A stretch of 12,132 bases of DNA from an uncultured Mollicutes bacterium. GTDB taxonomy: Bacteria; Bacillota_I; Bacilli_A; RFN20; CAG-826. Below, piece by piece: positions 1-7,446 of the stretch. Every line of letters begins with the position of its first letter. The stretch's first letter is position 1. Location of the stretch: positions 1 to 12,132 of the forward strand of contig CALBGF010000071.1 in NCBI GenBank assembly GCA_937893635.1. Reading direction: 5' to 3'. The notes below the pieces were generated by a model that saw only the letters and a program-made list of their open reading frames with translations, did not search any database and was not told where the DNA came from. The translations under genes were made by a program, and so were the position numbers.

Positions 1-37
1 ACATTAACTTTTGGTTTAAAATAATGTAGGTGATTTT

Positions 38-619
38 ATGGAACAAGTTTCAAAAACAGGATGGATTGAAGTAATATGCGGACCAATGTTTGCGGGTAAA
101 TCCGAAGAATTAATTCGTCGTATTAAAAGATTAGAATACGCAAAAAAAGACACACTAGTCTTTAAACCGAAAATTGATAATCGCTATTCGGAAGATGAAA
201 TAGTATCACACTCTAAGCATCATACTAAATCAATTAATATTGAACACTCTAGTGATGTATATAAACATTTAGCAAAAGCTAAACACGTAGACGCTATTGT
301 GATTGATGAAGTGCAATTCCTTGATGATGGTATCGTTGACGTATGTGATGATTTAGCTAATAAAGGGATCCGTGTTATTGTGGGCGGATTAGATACTGAC
401 TTTAAAGGTGATCCTTTTAAAAATGTTGCTAATTTACTTGCAAAAGCTGAATATATTACTAAATTAACCGCAATTTGTGTTAAGTGTGGCGCTCCTGCGA
501 CAAAAACACAAAGAATTGTTAATGGTGAACCAGCAAAAAAAGATGATCCAATCATTATCGTTGGCGCTAGCGAATGCTATGAGCCTAGATGTAGACACTG
601 TCATGAACTAAAAAAATAG
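38..619 (+). CDS. tdk: Thymidine kinase, type II
   Basis: Cytosolic salvage enzyme that phosphorylates thymidine to dTMP with ATP. The 193-residue product has the length and order of the type II family. The P-loop GPMFAGKS is at residues 15-22, the Walker B/catalytic segment VIDEVQF is around 88-94 with Glu91 as the expected base, and GLDTDFKGDPF is at 117-127. A structural zinc site is formed by Cys147, Cys150, Cys185 and Cys188, and the thymidine-binding lasso ends in YEPRCRHC at 181-188. The ATG is supported by AGGTGAT at 28-34, a near-perfect Shine-Dalgarno. Upstream sequence is too short to show a promoter. In many Bacillota this gene precedes prfA, but here the next gene is convergent. 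No key residue is missing. Confidence 0.97.
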   Translation: MEQVSKTGWIEVICGPMFAGKSEELIRRIKRLEYAKKDTLVFKPKIDNRYSEDEIVSHSKHHTKSINIEHSSDVYKHLAKAKHVDAIVIDEVQFLDDGIVDVCDDLANKGIRVIVGGLDTDFKGDPFKNVANLLAKAEYITKLTAICVKCGAPATKTQRIVNGEPAKKDDPIIIVGASECYEPRCRHCHELKK

Positions 620-652
620 TTGAGTCCAAAAAAGGATTCAACTATTTCTTTT
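614..652. terminator. Bidirectional intrinsic terminator shared by tdk and the LysM-GH18 gene
   Basis: A 14-bp stem (614-627 with 634-647, one G-U pair) closes an A6 loop at 628-633. On the plus strand it is followed by a T-rich tract (645-653). On the minus strand the run of A at 611-616 gives the U-tract. The stem includes the stop codons of both genes (617-619 plus, 642-644 minus), so it serves both convergent transcripts. Confidence 0.9.
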
Positions 653-1925
653 TAACTATATAAAGGTTTGTAATAATCTCAAATATTGGGGCGTAATACT
701 TATTTAAACTCCAAACACTTATACCACCTAAATCATATTGCTCAACAAGTTTTGCTTCTGCTAGAATACTTCTTGCATCAGTAAAATAGACAATATGTTT
801 TACGCCTTCATTTGTATAAGTAAAGTATGGACTTTGCTGATATTCATCATATTGAATTATCGCATGATATTTTTTAGCAAGTTCTGGCATTGAACGATTA
901 TCAACAGATTGTGCTTTTGATTTTCCTTTTTCATATGGAAGCGTAAAATCATAGCCATAGTTTGGATAACCTAATAAAATCTTACTTTTATCAATTACAC
1001 GCGTTGCATATTCCACAACTTTTTTTACTTCTGGAAGTGGTGCAACCGCCATTGGTGGCCCATAGGTATATCCCCATTCATAAGCCATTAAAATTACATA
1101 ATCAGCAAGTTTACCAATTCTTTCATAATCATGTGCTTCATATAAAATGCCTTTTTGATTTGAAGAATATTTAGGCGCTAAAGCAACAAGAAGTGAAAAG
1201 TCTCCTGCTTGTTTTATCGATTCACGTAATTTCGAAATAAAATCAATAAAACTTGCCACATTTCTAGGATAAATATATTCAAAATCAACAATAACCCCTG
1301 AATATCTCGTATCACGGACTTTAACTGTTAAATCTTCAATAAGATTTTTTTGCATATCTTCATCTTTGAAAAGTTTATCTGCATAATCCGAAGAAAATGA
1401 ACCCTTTTCATTTTGATTAGTAATAGTTAAAAGTGGCATTGTTTCATAGTCTTTTGATAATTCCACTAAACGTTTATCATTCAAATCAATCAAATGACCA
1501 TTTTCATCATAGCGATAAGCAAATATTGATAAATATGTTAAATCCGTTAATGCATTAGCGACTTCTTCGCTGCTACTAGTAGAATAAGCAAAACCATTCA
1601 AAGTTATATTTTTACGATTTTCTTCGTTAGGTTCAACATTTATCTTTTGACCAACATAAAGACGATAAGGCGGTTTTAATGTCGGATTAAGATCTAATAT
1701 CTCTAATAAAGGCATATTATTATCTTTGGCAATTTTTGATAAAGTATCACCGGGTTTAACAATATAAACACTATTAAAATCAGTTTCAATAATTAGAGCT
1801 TGACCAACTACTAAAGTATTTATGTTTCTAATATCATTAATTTCAATTAACTCATCTAAGTCAACATTAAATTTTCTTGCAATACTTATAAGTGTATCAC
1901 CTGGTTTTGCAACATAAATTTGCAT
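642..1925 (-). CDS. LysM-repeat glycoside hydrolase family 18 protein, SleL/YaaH-like cortical fragment-lytic enzyme
   Basis: Two LysM peptidoglycan-binding repeats (about residues 2-47 and 53-97, each with a KPGDTL core) precede a GH18 barrel (about 105-420). The GH18 catalytic segment GVIVDFEY is at 210-217, with Glu216 the expected acid/base. MAYEWGY (280-286) and GGISVWSL (400-407) fit later barrel strands. With the start chosen here the protein is 427 residues, about the size of Bacillus YaaH/SleL, which cleaves cortex peptidoglycan fragments during germination. There is no signal peptide, as in that family. The ATG at 1925 is preferred because GGGTGAT lies about six bases upstream. A GTG nine bases earlier would sit inside that Shine-Dalgarno. 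A role in spores is inferred from the family; a vegetative wall or chitin-like substrate is possible. Confidence 0.88.
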   Translation of the reverse strand: MQIYVAKPGDTLISIARKFNVDLDELIEINDIRNINTLVVGQALIIETDFNSVYIVKPGDTLSKIAKDNNMPLLEILDLNPTLKPPYRLYVGQKINVEPNEENRKNITLNGFAYSTSSSEEVANALTDLTYLSIFAYRYDENGHLIDLNDKRLVELSKDYETMPLLTITNQNEKGSFSSDYADKLFKDEDMQKNLIEDLTVKVRDTRYSGVIVDFEYIYPRNVASFIDFISKLRESIKQAGDFSLLVALAPKYSSNQKGILYEAHDYERIGKLADYVILMAYEWGYTYGPPMAVAPLPEVKKVVEYATRVIDKSKILLGYPNYGYDFTLPYEKGKSKAQSVDNRSMPELAKKYHAIIQYDEYQQSPYFTYTNEGVKHIVYFTDARSILAEAKLVEQYDLGGISVWSLNKYYAPIFEIITNLYIVKKK

Positions 1926-2041
1926 AATTATCACCCATAACTAAACTATGCGTTTGCCTATTTTTTTGTGCATATAATATTTAATTTTCTTGCTTTTTAT
2001 GATTATTATAAATAAAATTGTTATGTCATTGCATTTGACAC

Positions 2042-2086
2042 CGACTATATGTCGAAGTGGGGACAATAATGTTGCCCACATTTTTT
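2042..2086 (+). terminator. Terminator-like tandem hairpins with no assigned transcript
   Basis: A small hairpin CGAC/GTCG (2042-2045 with 2051-2054) is followed by GTGGG/CCCAC (2057-2061 with 2075-2079), which can be extended by CAA/TTG (2064-2066 with 2072-2074). It is followed by A and then six T (2081-2086). The form is that of a plus-strand intrinsic terminator. It lies upstream of the downstream operon's promoter and after a minus-strand gene, so it may end an unannotated short RNA. Confidence 0.45.
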
Positions 2087-2196
2087 ATATACTTGTCTAA
2101 TTAAATTTGATACTTGGTCATAATATAATTTTGTTCATATTTATCTTTAATATGTCGCATTTTTATTACATTTTGTATCTCCTTGTTGATCAAATG

Positions 2197-2225
2197 TTGC
2201 TTTAAAATTTGCTTTATGCTAGAAT
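2197..2225 (+). promoter_or_regulatory. Sigma-A-type promoter of the CNNM operon
   Basis: TTGCTT (2197-2202), a 17-nt spacer and TAGAAT (2220-2225) with an extended TG at 2217-2218. A start site near 2232 would leave a leader of about 22 bases holding the Shine-Dalgarno GGAG at 2240-2243. Such a short leader leaves no room for a metal-sensing riboswitch. Confidence 0.7.
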
Positions 2226-2253
2226 TATTTCATTGTATAGGAGTTGATTTCCC

Positions 2254-3309
2254 ATGGCTGATGGGCCTTCGTGTAGTATTAGTTTGAGTATGATAATGAG
2301 TGGACCTGTTCCATATATTATCATTATATTATTACTTATATTTGGTAGTTTCTTTGCCGCAACTGAAACAGCATTTTCTTCTTGTAATAGAATGCGTTTA
2401 AGAGTTATGGCGGATGATGGAAATAAAACAGCAAAACTTGCTGTTAAAATATCAGAAAGTTTTGATAAATATCTAGTAGCCATATTAATTGGCACTAATA
2501 TCGTTAGCGTTCTAACATCAATGCTATCAACTTACATCTTTATGGAATTTATCGCTAATAGTGATACAGCTTCTCTTGTTGCTACTATTGTTACCACTAT
2601 TATTGTATATATATTTGTTGAATCAATCCCAAAATGTATTGCACGTGCCAATTCAATAAAAATGGTGCTTCTTTCAACGCACATTTTGCGCTTCTTCTAT
2701 TTTTTAACTTATCCAATTGGATTAATATTTATCGGACTAGGAAAATTATTTGATATCATTTTTAAAGTAAAAGATACTCCTGAAATTTCCGAAGATGATT
2801 TTACTAATATCATTGAAGATATTGAGGATAAAGGAATATTAGAGGAAGAAGAATCTGATATTATCCAATCCGCAATTGACTTTGGTGAAACAGAAGTTCG
2901 TGAAGTATTAACTCCAAAAGATAAGATTTTTGCTATTGATTTAGATGGTTTAACTCATGAAAAATTAAATAAAATTTTACTAGATACGCCTTATACACGT
3001 ATTCCTGTTTATTATAAAAACATCAATAATATCATCGGTATATTACATGTTAAAAAGTACTTATCCAGTTATTTACAAAATAAAAAAGTTTCTATTCGTT
3101 CTACTTTATCTAAGCCATATATTGTTAGTAATCAGTTCACTATGGATGAACTATTTGAAGGGTTTAAAAAGCATAAAACCCATATTGCTATCGTTAAAGA
3201 TAAGCAAAAAAACACTATTGGCATGGTAACGATGGAAGACCTTCTTGAAGAACTTGTTGGCGATATGGCCGAATTTAATGAGCAAGTTAAAAAAGGAGGT
3301 AAAAAATAA
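2254..3309 (+). CDS. CNNM-domain (DUF21) protein with CBS pair, short form lacking the CorC C-terminal domain
   Basis: Membrane protein of 351 residues. A short N-terminus leads into transmembrane segments at about 17-38, 72-97, 104-125 and 137-162 that form the DUF21/CNNM domain, with the PK-containing ESIPK at 123-127. A cytosolic CBS pair follows (about 205-335): VLTPKDKIFAID lies where MTPR-type sequence usually stands, and MVTMEDLLEELVGD comes near the end. The family (CorB/CorC, Bacillus MpfA, human CNNM) exports or exchanges Mg2+ and perhaps Co2+. Unlike the next gene it ends just after the CBS pair and has lost the DEFGGT motif. GGAG precedes the ATG by ten bases. It overlaps the next gene by one base, and its last codons carry that gene's Shine-Dalgarno. 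The two may form a hetero-oligomer (inference). Confidence 0.88.
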   Translation: MADGPSCSISLSMIMSGPVPYIIIILLLIFGSFFAATETAFSSCNRMRLRVMADDGNKTAKLAVKISESFDKYLVAILIGTNIVSVLTSMLSTYIFMEFIANSDTASLVATIVTTIIVYIFVESIPKCIARANSIKMVLLSTHILRFFYFLTYPIGLIFIGLGKLFDIIFKVKDTPEISEDDFTNIIEDIEDKGILEEEESDIIQSAIDFGETEVREVLTPKDKIFAIDLDGLTHEKLNKILLDTPYTRIPVYYKNINNIIGILHVKKYLSSYLQNKKVSIRSTLSKPYIVSNQFTMDELFEGFKKHKTHIAIVKDKQKNTIGMVTMEDLLEELVGDMAEFNEQVKKGGKK

Positions 3310-4607
3310 TGATTGTATATTATATTTTACTTCTCGTTTTAATACTATTATCTGCTTTCTTTTCTATGGCCGAGATTGCTCTTAACTCTGTGAATGTTCT
3401 TAAACTTAAGAAAGCAAGTGAAAATGGCGATAAATCCGCTAAAAGAGTATTAAAGATTATCGATCATTTAAACGAAACCGTGTATTCCATTTTATTTGGT
3501 AATGACTTCGTAAATATTTTCTCTACTTCTCTTGCTACAATTGTCGGTAATGAAATATTTAAAGGCTTACTAGATGGTCCTAATAGTGGATATGTCCCTC
3601 TTCTTGTTTCTGTCACAATGTTTTTAATTATTCTTACATTTGGTGAAGTATTGCCTAAAACAATTGGTTTGAAGTTTAATTACCAAGTCGCACGTTTTTC
3701 TTCTGTTCCTTTAACTGTTCTTGTTATTATTTTAAAACCAATCATCTTTGTTATTAATTTATTTGTTAGTTTTGTTACAAAACCATTTACAAAGAAAAAT
3801 AAAGATGAAGAAGTTATGACTGATGATGAATTAATCGAAATTGTGGAACAAATTGAAGAAGATGGTGTTATTAACGAAAAGCAAGGTGACTTATTAAAGT
3901 CTGCGATTGATTTCTGTGACACCACTGTTTATGAAATTATGACTCCACGTGTTGATGTATACGCTCTTGACATTAATGAAGATAATGATGATGTTTATGA
4001 CAGCAAAGAATTTACAAGATATTCTCGTATTCCTGTTTATGATGAAACTATTGATAACATTATTGGTATTGTTAAAGTTAAAAAGATTTTAAAATTGAAA
4101 CTTAAAGGCGAAAAAATCGATTTAAGGAAGCTAATTGATGAGCCAATATATGTTCCTAAATCCAAACAAATTTCATCGTTATTAAAAGAATTCAAAGATA
4201 CTCATACACATATTGCCGTTATCATTGATGAATTTGGTGGTACAGAAGGTATTGTAACCATGGAAGATATCGTTGAGGAATTAGTGGGCGAAATATGGGA
4301 TGAGACTGATGTCATTGAAGAAGATTATAAACAAAAGAGCCAAAATATTTATGAAGTTGATGGCTCAATGAATATTGATGACTTCTTTGATTTAGTTGGT
4401 ATTGATAAAGATAAAGATGAAATCAATTCTGACTATACTACTGTAAGTGGATTCTGTATCGAAAATCTTGAACGATTTGCTAAAGTTGGAGATACTTTCG
4501 ATTATGAAAATCTTACTATAGAAATCTTAAAAGTTGATGAATTTACAGTTGAAAAAGTTAAAGTTATCGTTAATAACGATGATGAAGATGAAGACGAAGA
4601 AGAATAA
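3309..4607 (+). CDS. CNNM/CorC-family magnesium exporter (hemolysin-C-like), full-length form
   Basis: A 432-residue membrane protein. It has a DUF21/CNNM domain with hydrophobic segments at about 2-22, 57-80, 95-115 and 130-156 and the conserved GEVLPK at 112-117. A CBS pair spans about 205-328 with MTPR at 211-214 and the DEFGGTEGIVTMED block at 307-320. A CorC/HlyC C-terminal domain follows at about 345-421, then an acidic tail (NNDDEDEDEEE). Family members export Mg2+, sometimes annotated as hemolysins; no toxin role is implied. The start ATG shares its A with the preceding stop codon (TAATG), and AAAGGAGGT at 3292-3300 gives an excellent ribosome site, so it is translated with its upstream paralogue. 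A terminator follows nine bases after the stop. Confidence 0.92.
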   Translation: MIVYYILLLVLILLSAFFSMAEIALNSVNVLKLKKASENGDKSAKRVLKIIDHLNETVYSILFGNDFVNIFSTSLATIVGNEIFKGLLDGPNSGYVPLLVSVTMFLIILTFGEVLPKTIGLKFNYQVARFSSVPLTVLVIILKPIIFVINLFVSFVTKPFTKKNKDEEVMTDDELIEIVEQIEEDGVINEKQGDLLKSAIDFCDTTVYEIMTPRVDVYALDINEDNDDVYDSKEFTRYSRIPVYDETIDNIIGIVKVKKILKLKLKGEKIDLRKLIDEPIYVPKSKQISSLLKEFKDTHTHIAVIIDEFGGTEGIVTMEDIVEELVGEIWDETDVIEEDYKQKSQNIYEVDGSMNIDDFFDLVGIDKDKDEINSDYTTVSGFCIENLERFAKVGDTFDYENLTIEILKVDEFTVEKVKVIVNNDDEDEDEEE

Positions 4608-4615
4608 AATAACTT

Positions 4616-4649
4616 AAAGAGCAAAGGCATAAACGCTTTTGCTCTTTTT
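4616..4649 (+). terminator. Intrinsic terminator of the CNNM operon
   Basis: A 13-bp stem with one G-U pair (4616-4628 with 4635-4647), loop ATAAAC, followed by T residues to 4649. It lies nine bases after the stop codon at 4607. Confidence 0.93.
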
Positions 4650-4685
4650 ATCTAAATTGATATTAAAAATATTACCAAACTATTT

Positions 4686-4710
4686 TTATAACAAATTCTT
4701 TTGTTATAAT
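4686..4710 (+). promoter_or_regulatory. Extended -10 promoter overlapped by a 24-nt palindrome, M20 gene
   Basis: TGTTATAAT at 4702-4710 is a perfect extended -10 (TGnTATAAT); no good -35 is visible. A perfect inverted repeat with 10-bp arms (4686-4695 and 4700-4709, spacer TTCT) covers the -10. It reads as a candidate operator for a dimeric repressor. The start site would fall near 4717, giving a very short leader with AAGGAG at 4717-4722. Confidence 0.55.
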
Positions 4711-4732
4711 TTTTATAAGGAGATTTAACATT

Positions 4733-6076
4733 ATGAAATATCAAAAATATTTAGATTTTGTAAATAAACATAAACAAGAAATTTATGAGGCAGAAGATTT
4801 TATTTGGAAACATCCAGAAACTGGATATAACGAATGGGAAACTAGTCATTATTTAGAAAATGTATTTGAAAAGGCTGGCTATGTTTTAAATAAAGCAGGC
4901 AATATTCCTGGATTTTATACTGATATTGATACTGGTAAACCAGGTCCAAAAGTTATGATTTTAGCGGAACTTGATGCTCTAGCCGTTCCAAATCATTTTG
5001 CCGCTGTTAAAGGTAATGCTCATGCATGTGGTCACTGTGCTCAATGTGCCGCAATGGTAGGAATTGCTCTTGCTTTAAAAGAACCTGGTGCCTTAGATGG
5101 TTTAAGTGGTTCAATTCGTTTAGTTTTAGTTCCTGCTGAAGAAGGTATTCAACTTGAAGAACGTAATAAATTAAGAAAAAAAGGCATTATTCATTTTTTA
5201 GGTGGTAAAGATGAATTCTTATATCGTGGATATTTTGATGGTGTAGATATGGCTTATATGTTTCATACTGGCACTAATACCGCAACATTACTAGATTTAC
5301 ATGCTGGTTGTAATGGTTGTCTAATGAAAGATGTCACATATTACGGCGTTGGCGCTCATGCTGGCAGCTGTCCTGATCAAGGTGTTAATGCTTTATATGC
5401 CGCAACATTAGGATTAAACGCTATTAATGCTTTACGTGAGACATTTAAAGAAGAAAATCATATTCGTGTTCATCCTATTATCACTAATGGTGGAGAAGCT
5501 GTTAGTATCATTCCTAGCGTTGCAAAGATTTCTACTTTTATTCGTGGTAGATCATTAAAAACCATTCAACTTACCAACAAAAAAGTAAATCGTGCTTTAG
5601 CTTCTGGTGCTTTAGCAATGGGCGCTACTATGATGGTTAATGATTATCCTGGATTTGCTCCTTTAAATAATTCCGAGAAATTAAGAGAAGTTACTGTTGA
5701 TGTTATGTCCGAGCTTGTTGGAAGAGAAAAAATTAGACTTACTAATAACTGGGGTAATGGCTCTACTGATATGGGCAATCTAAGTTGTATTATGCCAGTT
5801 GTTCATCCTTATATTGCTGGTGCAAAAGGAACAAGTCATGGTGTTGATTTCCATATTGCTGATGTTGATAAAGCTTGTGTATTATCAGCGCAAGGTCAAT
5901 TATCTATCTTAAGTGCCTTATTAAGTGATAATGCTAAACTTGCTAAAGAAGTTGTTAGTTCTTATACTCCACTTTATGCTTCTAAAGAAGAATACTTTAA
6001 AGATTGGAGTAGCTATATAAAAGAAGAACAATTATTAGAATACGATGATAATATTGTAAAAGTTAAATTAGATTAA
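4733..6076 (+). CDS. M20 family metallo-amidohydrolase (AbgB/M20D-like)
   Basis: Cytosolic, probably zinc- or manganese-dependent hydrolase of amide or N-acyl bonds; 447 residues, normal for the family. Visible metal-site elements are ELDAL (79-83), HACGH (97-101), PAEE (134-137, Glu136 the likely general base), HTG at 178, and a late TSHG with His369. The lid/dimerisation domain carries VGAHAG at 206-211. The GSTDMGN segment (343-349) is typical of the AbgB-like branch. After HACGH the position that is Asp or Asn in most relatives is Cys102, followed by AQC. Substrate cannot be read from sequence; aminobenzoyl-glutamate, N-acyl amino acids and small peptides are candidates. AAGGAG ten bases upstream supports the ATG. 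The gene is monocistronic, with its own promoter and terminator. Confidence 0.88.
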   Translation: MKYQKYLDFVNKHKQEIYEAEDFIWKHPETGYNEWETSHYLENVFEKAGYVLNKAGNIPGFYTDIDTGKPGPKVMILAELDALAVPNHFAAVKGNAHACGHCAQCAAMVGIALALKEPGALDGLSGSIRLVLVPAEEGIQLEERNKLRKKGIIHFLGGKDEFLYRGYFDGVDMAYMFHTGTNTATLLDLHAGCNGCLMKDVTYYGVGAHAGSCPDQGVNALYAATLGLNAINALRETFKEENHIRVHPIITNGGEAVSIIPSVAKISTFIRGRSLKTIQLTNKKVNRALASGALAMGATMMVNDYPGFAPLNNSEKLREVTVDVMSELVGREKIRLTNNWGNGSTDMGNLSCIMPVVHPYIAGAKGTSHGVDFHIADVDKACVLSAQGQLSILSALLSDNAKLAKEVVSSYTPLYASKEEYFKDWSSYIKEEQLLEYDDNIVKVKLD

Positions 6077-6080
6077 GGAA

Positions 6081-6119
6081 AAAACACTTAACTGCGTCAA
6101 TTAGTAGTTAAGTGTTTTT
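6081..6119 (+). terminator. Intrinsic terminator of the M20 gene
   Basis: A perfect 13-bp stem (6081-6093 with 6106-6118), extendable by two pairs, ends in a T tract at 6115-6119. It begins five bases after the stop codon. Confidence 0.93.
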
Positions 6120-6296
6120 AATATCTTAAAGTTCCACAGGTGGGTAATTCAAATAAACAATATTACATTATTTTTTAGATTTGAAAATACTCTTTTTATT
6201 CTACTAAACTGCCTACAAGCTTATATTATTATATGGTAGTTTACTATAAATATTGTCAAATTCATCTAAGATAAATTAATCTATATATAAAGCAAC
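6120..6296. other. Non-coding AT-rich part of the M20-mcrC interval
   Basis: The gap between the two stop codons (6077-6381) is about 305 bases and holds the M20 terminator, this stretch and the structured element at 6297-6369. Here I find no ORF. The only structure is a modest inverted repeat (6205-6213 with 6235-6243, one G-U pair, 21-nt loop) that is unremarkable at this base composition. Confidence 0.6.
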
Positions 6297-6369
6297 AAAA
6301 AAAGCAAGTGCCTCTCCTTGCGGATTCATGAGGGCTACGAGGGCTTTTACACCCGAGCAGCACTTGCTT
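6297..6369 (-). terminator. Terminator of mcrBC with a large GC-rich structured apical region; candidate ncRNA
   Basis: Read on the minus strand, a perfect 10-bp stem (6369-6360 with 6311-6302) is followed by a run of U (A7 at 6297-6303), starting 12 bases after the mcrC stop. The 48-nt apical region (6312-6359) has 27 G/C, about 56%, in a window of about 30%. It can fold further: GGGU/GCCC closing a GUAAAA loop, and CUC-bulge-UCC/GGA-GAG capped by a GCAA tetraloop. The U tract makes the minus strand the likely transcribed one. The terminator role is well supported; an extra RNA function is inference. I do not recognise a known class. Confidence 0.75.
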
Positions 6370-6381
6370 GTTATTAGTCTA

Positions 6382-7446
6382 TTATTTAATACTAAAATAG
6401 TCAATAGCTATTTTATTAAGTTGCTTTGCAATCAAATCAAACTCTAAATTTAAATCTAATGTTCTTACCATAATCAAGTTACCATCCATTAAATAATTAT
6501 TATTTGGTAACACTTCTTCATCTGTTTTTGCATATAATAACATTCCAGAAACATGATGCGGAACATTCTTTAATGAACTTTCTTTATTTTTAACATATGT
6601 ATATATTTGATAAATATTTGGTGAATGTATAGTATGCTTATCAAATTGTACTTGTGTGGCATGAGAATAGTATTTAGCATCTATTATTAAAATATCATTT
6701 CCACGAGAAAGCATAATATCACTTTGCATAATTGGTAGCATCGTATCATTACCATCATCCAAAATCCAATCAATTTGTGAAGCATTAGATTTAATGCCAT
6801 ATTTTTTTAATTCTTTGGCATAATATTCTAAAATGAATTTTTCATACAAGCGGCACATGTTTTGTTCATCAATAAATGTTGCAAGTTTATAATCACCTTC
6901 ATCAGTAGTTATAATCATTTTATCGCAAATTAATTGACAAATACCTAATAATAATTTGTAATTTTGGTTATTGCGATGTATACGAATTTGTGACCATCTA
7001 ACACTTTTTAAATCAACTAAATCTATATCATTAAAATATAGTAAAACCCGCTTTAATTCATTTTTATAGTTGTTTTGAACACTACTATTTTTTATTAATA
7101 ATAGTGATGTACTTTTTAATATTTGATTAAACAGATTATTTTCTGATAATTCATCGTATTCACAGGTTAATAATTGCTTGCAATTAATTTTATTTTTAAT
7201 CGTACCATTAATTTCTAATTTTCCGCGCATAACCGATAAATTTTCCATTTTTGATACATATTCTTTATACAAACCATGTTTTAATTGTAGGCCTATGCCT
7301 TTAGCTAAAATAGATGCAAATAAATTATGAATATTATCGAAACTTTCTTTATCAATATTTTTATATGCGTCTTGTTTTAGAGATATAAAAGCATAAGAAA
7401 GCATATAATAGATATTCTTGATAAATATTGATTTATCTTTAATCAT
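6382..7446 (-). CDS. mcrC: McrC-family nuclease subunit of a 5-methylcytosine-type restriction system
   Basis: The endonuclease partner of McrB in a modification-dependent restriction complex: the McrB hexamer is the NTP-driven motor and McrC cuts DNA. The 354 residues match the usual McrC size. The PD-(D/E)xK site reads QSDIML with Asp243, then IIDAKYY with Asp256 and Lys258. The N-terminal half carries family-type sequence such as VMRGKL and SENNLFNQIL. The ATG at 7446 overlaps the mcrB stop (ATGATTAA, 8-base overlap) with GGTG just upstream, so translation should be coupled. A GTG at 7455 would lie in that ribosome site and is less likely. The active site is intact, so the system should be functional when expressed. 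The modified-base specificity is not known. Confidence 0.9.
   Translation of the reverse strand: MIKDKSIFIKNIYYMLSYAFISLKQDAYKNIDKESFDNIHNLFASILAKGIGLQLKHGLYKEYVSKMENLSVMRGKLEINGTIKNKINCKQLLTCEYDELSENNLFNQILKSTSLLLIKNSSVQNNYKNELKRVLLYFNDIDLVDLKSVRWSQIRIHRNNQNYKLLLGICQLICDKMIITTDEGDYKLATFIDEQNMCRLYEKFILEYYAKELKKYGIKSNASQIDWILDDGNDTMLPIMQSDIMLSRGNDILIIDAKYYSHATQVQFDKHTIHSPNIYQIYTYVKNKESSLKNVPHHVSGMLLYAKTDEEVLPNNNYLMDGNLIMVRTLDLNLEFDLIAKQLNKIAIDYFSIK

Larger units (their letters stand above)
1926..2253. other. Non-coding interval between divergent genes
   Basis: AT-rich interval of about 330 bases with no credible ORF. It contains the SD and leader of the GH18 gene, a TATAAT on the minus strand at 2010-2005 without a convincing -35, a plus-strand TATAAT at 1973-1978 with a poor -35, an orphan terminator-like structure at 2042-2086, and the promoter of the following operon at 2197-2225. 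I see no recognisable M-box or other known riboswitch. Confidence 0.7.

Noticed and set aside
220..555. Antisense ORF within tdk
   Set aside because: It is a shadow of a well-conserved gene, with no ribosome site and low-complexity Ser/Thr-rich sequence.
1926..2253. Magnesium riboswitch (M-box) before the CNNM operon
   Set aside because: No M-box core is visible, and the well-formed promoter at 2197-2225 leaves a leader of only about 22 bases.
6205..6243. Inverted repeat in the M20-mcrC interval
   Set aside because: Nine pairs with one G-U and a 21-nt AT-rich loop is expected by chance at this composition, and no T tract follows.
6297..6369. Signal recognition particle (4.5S/scRNA) RNA
   Set aside because: The UCC-GNRA-GGA cap resembles SRP domain IV, but the conserved flanking CAGG and AGCAG loops are absent and the element sits directly behind mcrC with an operon terminator form.
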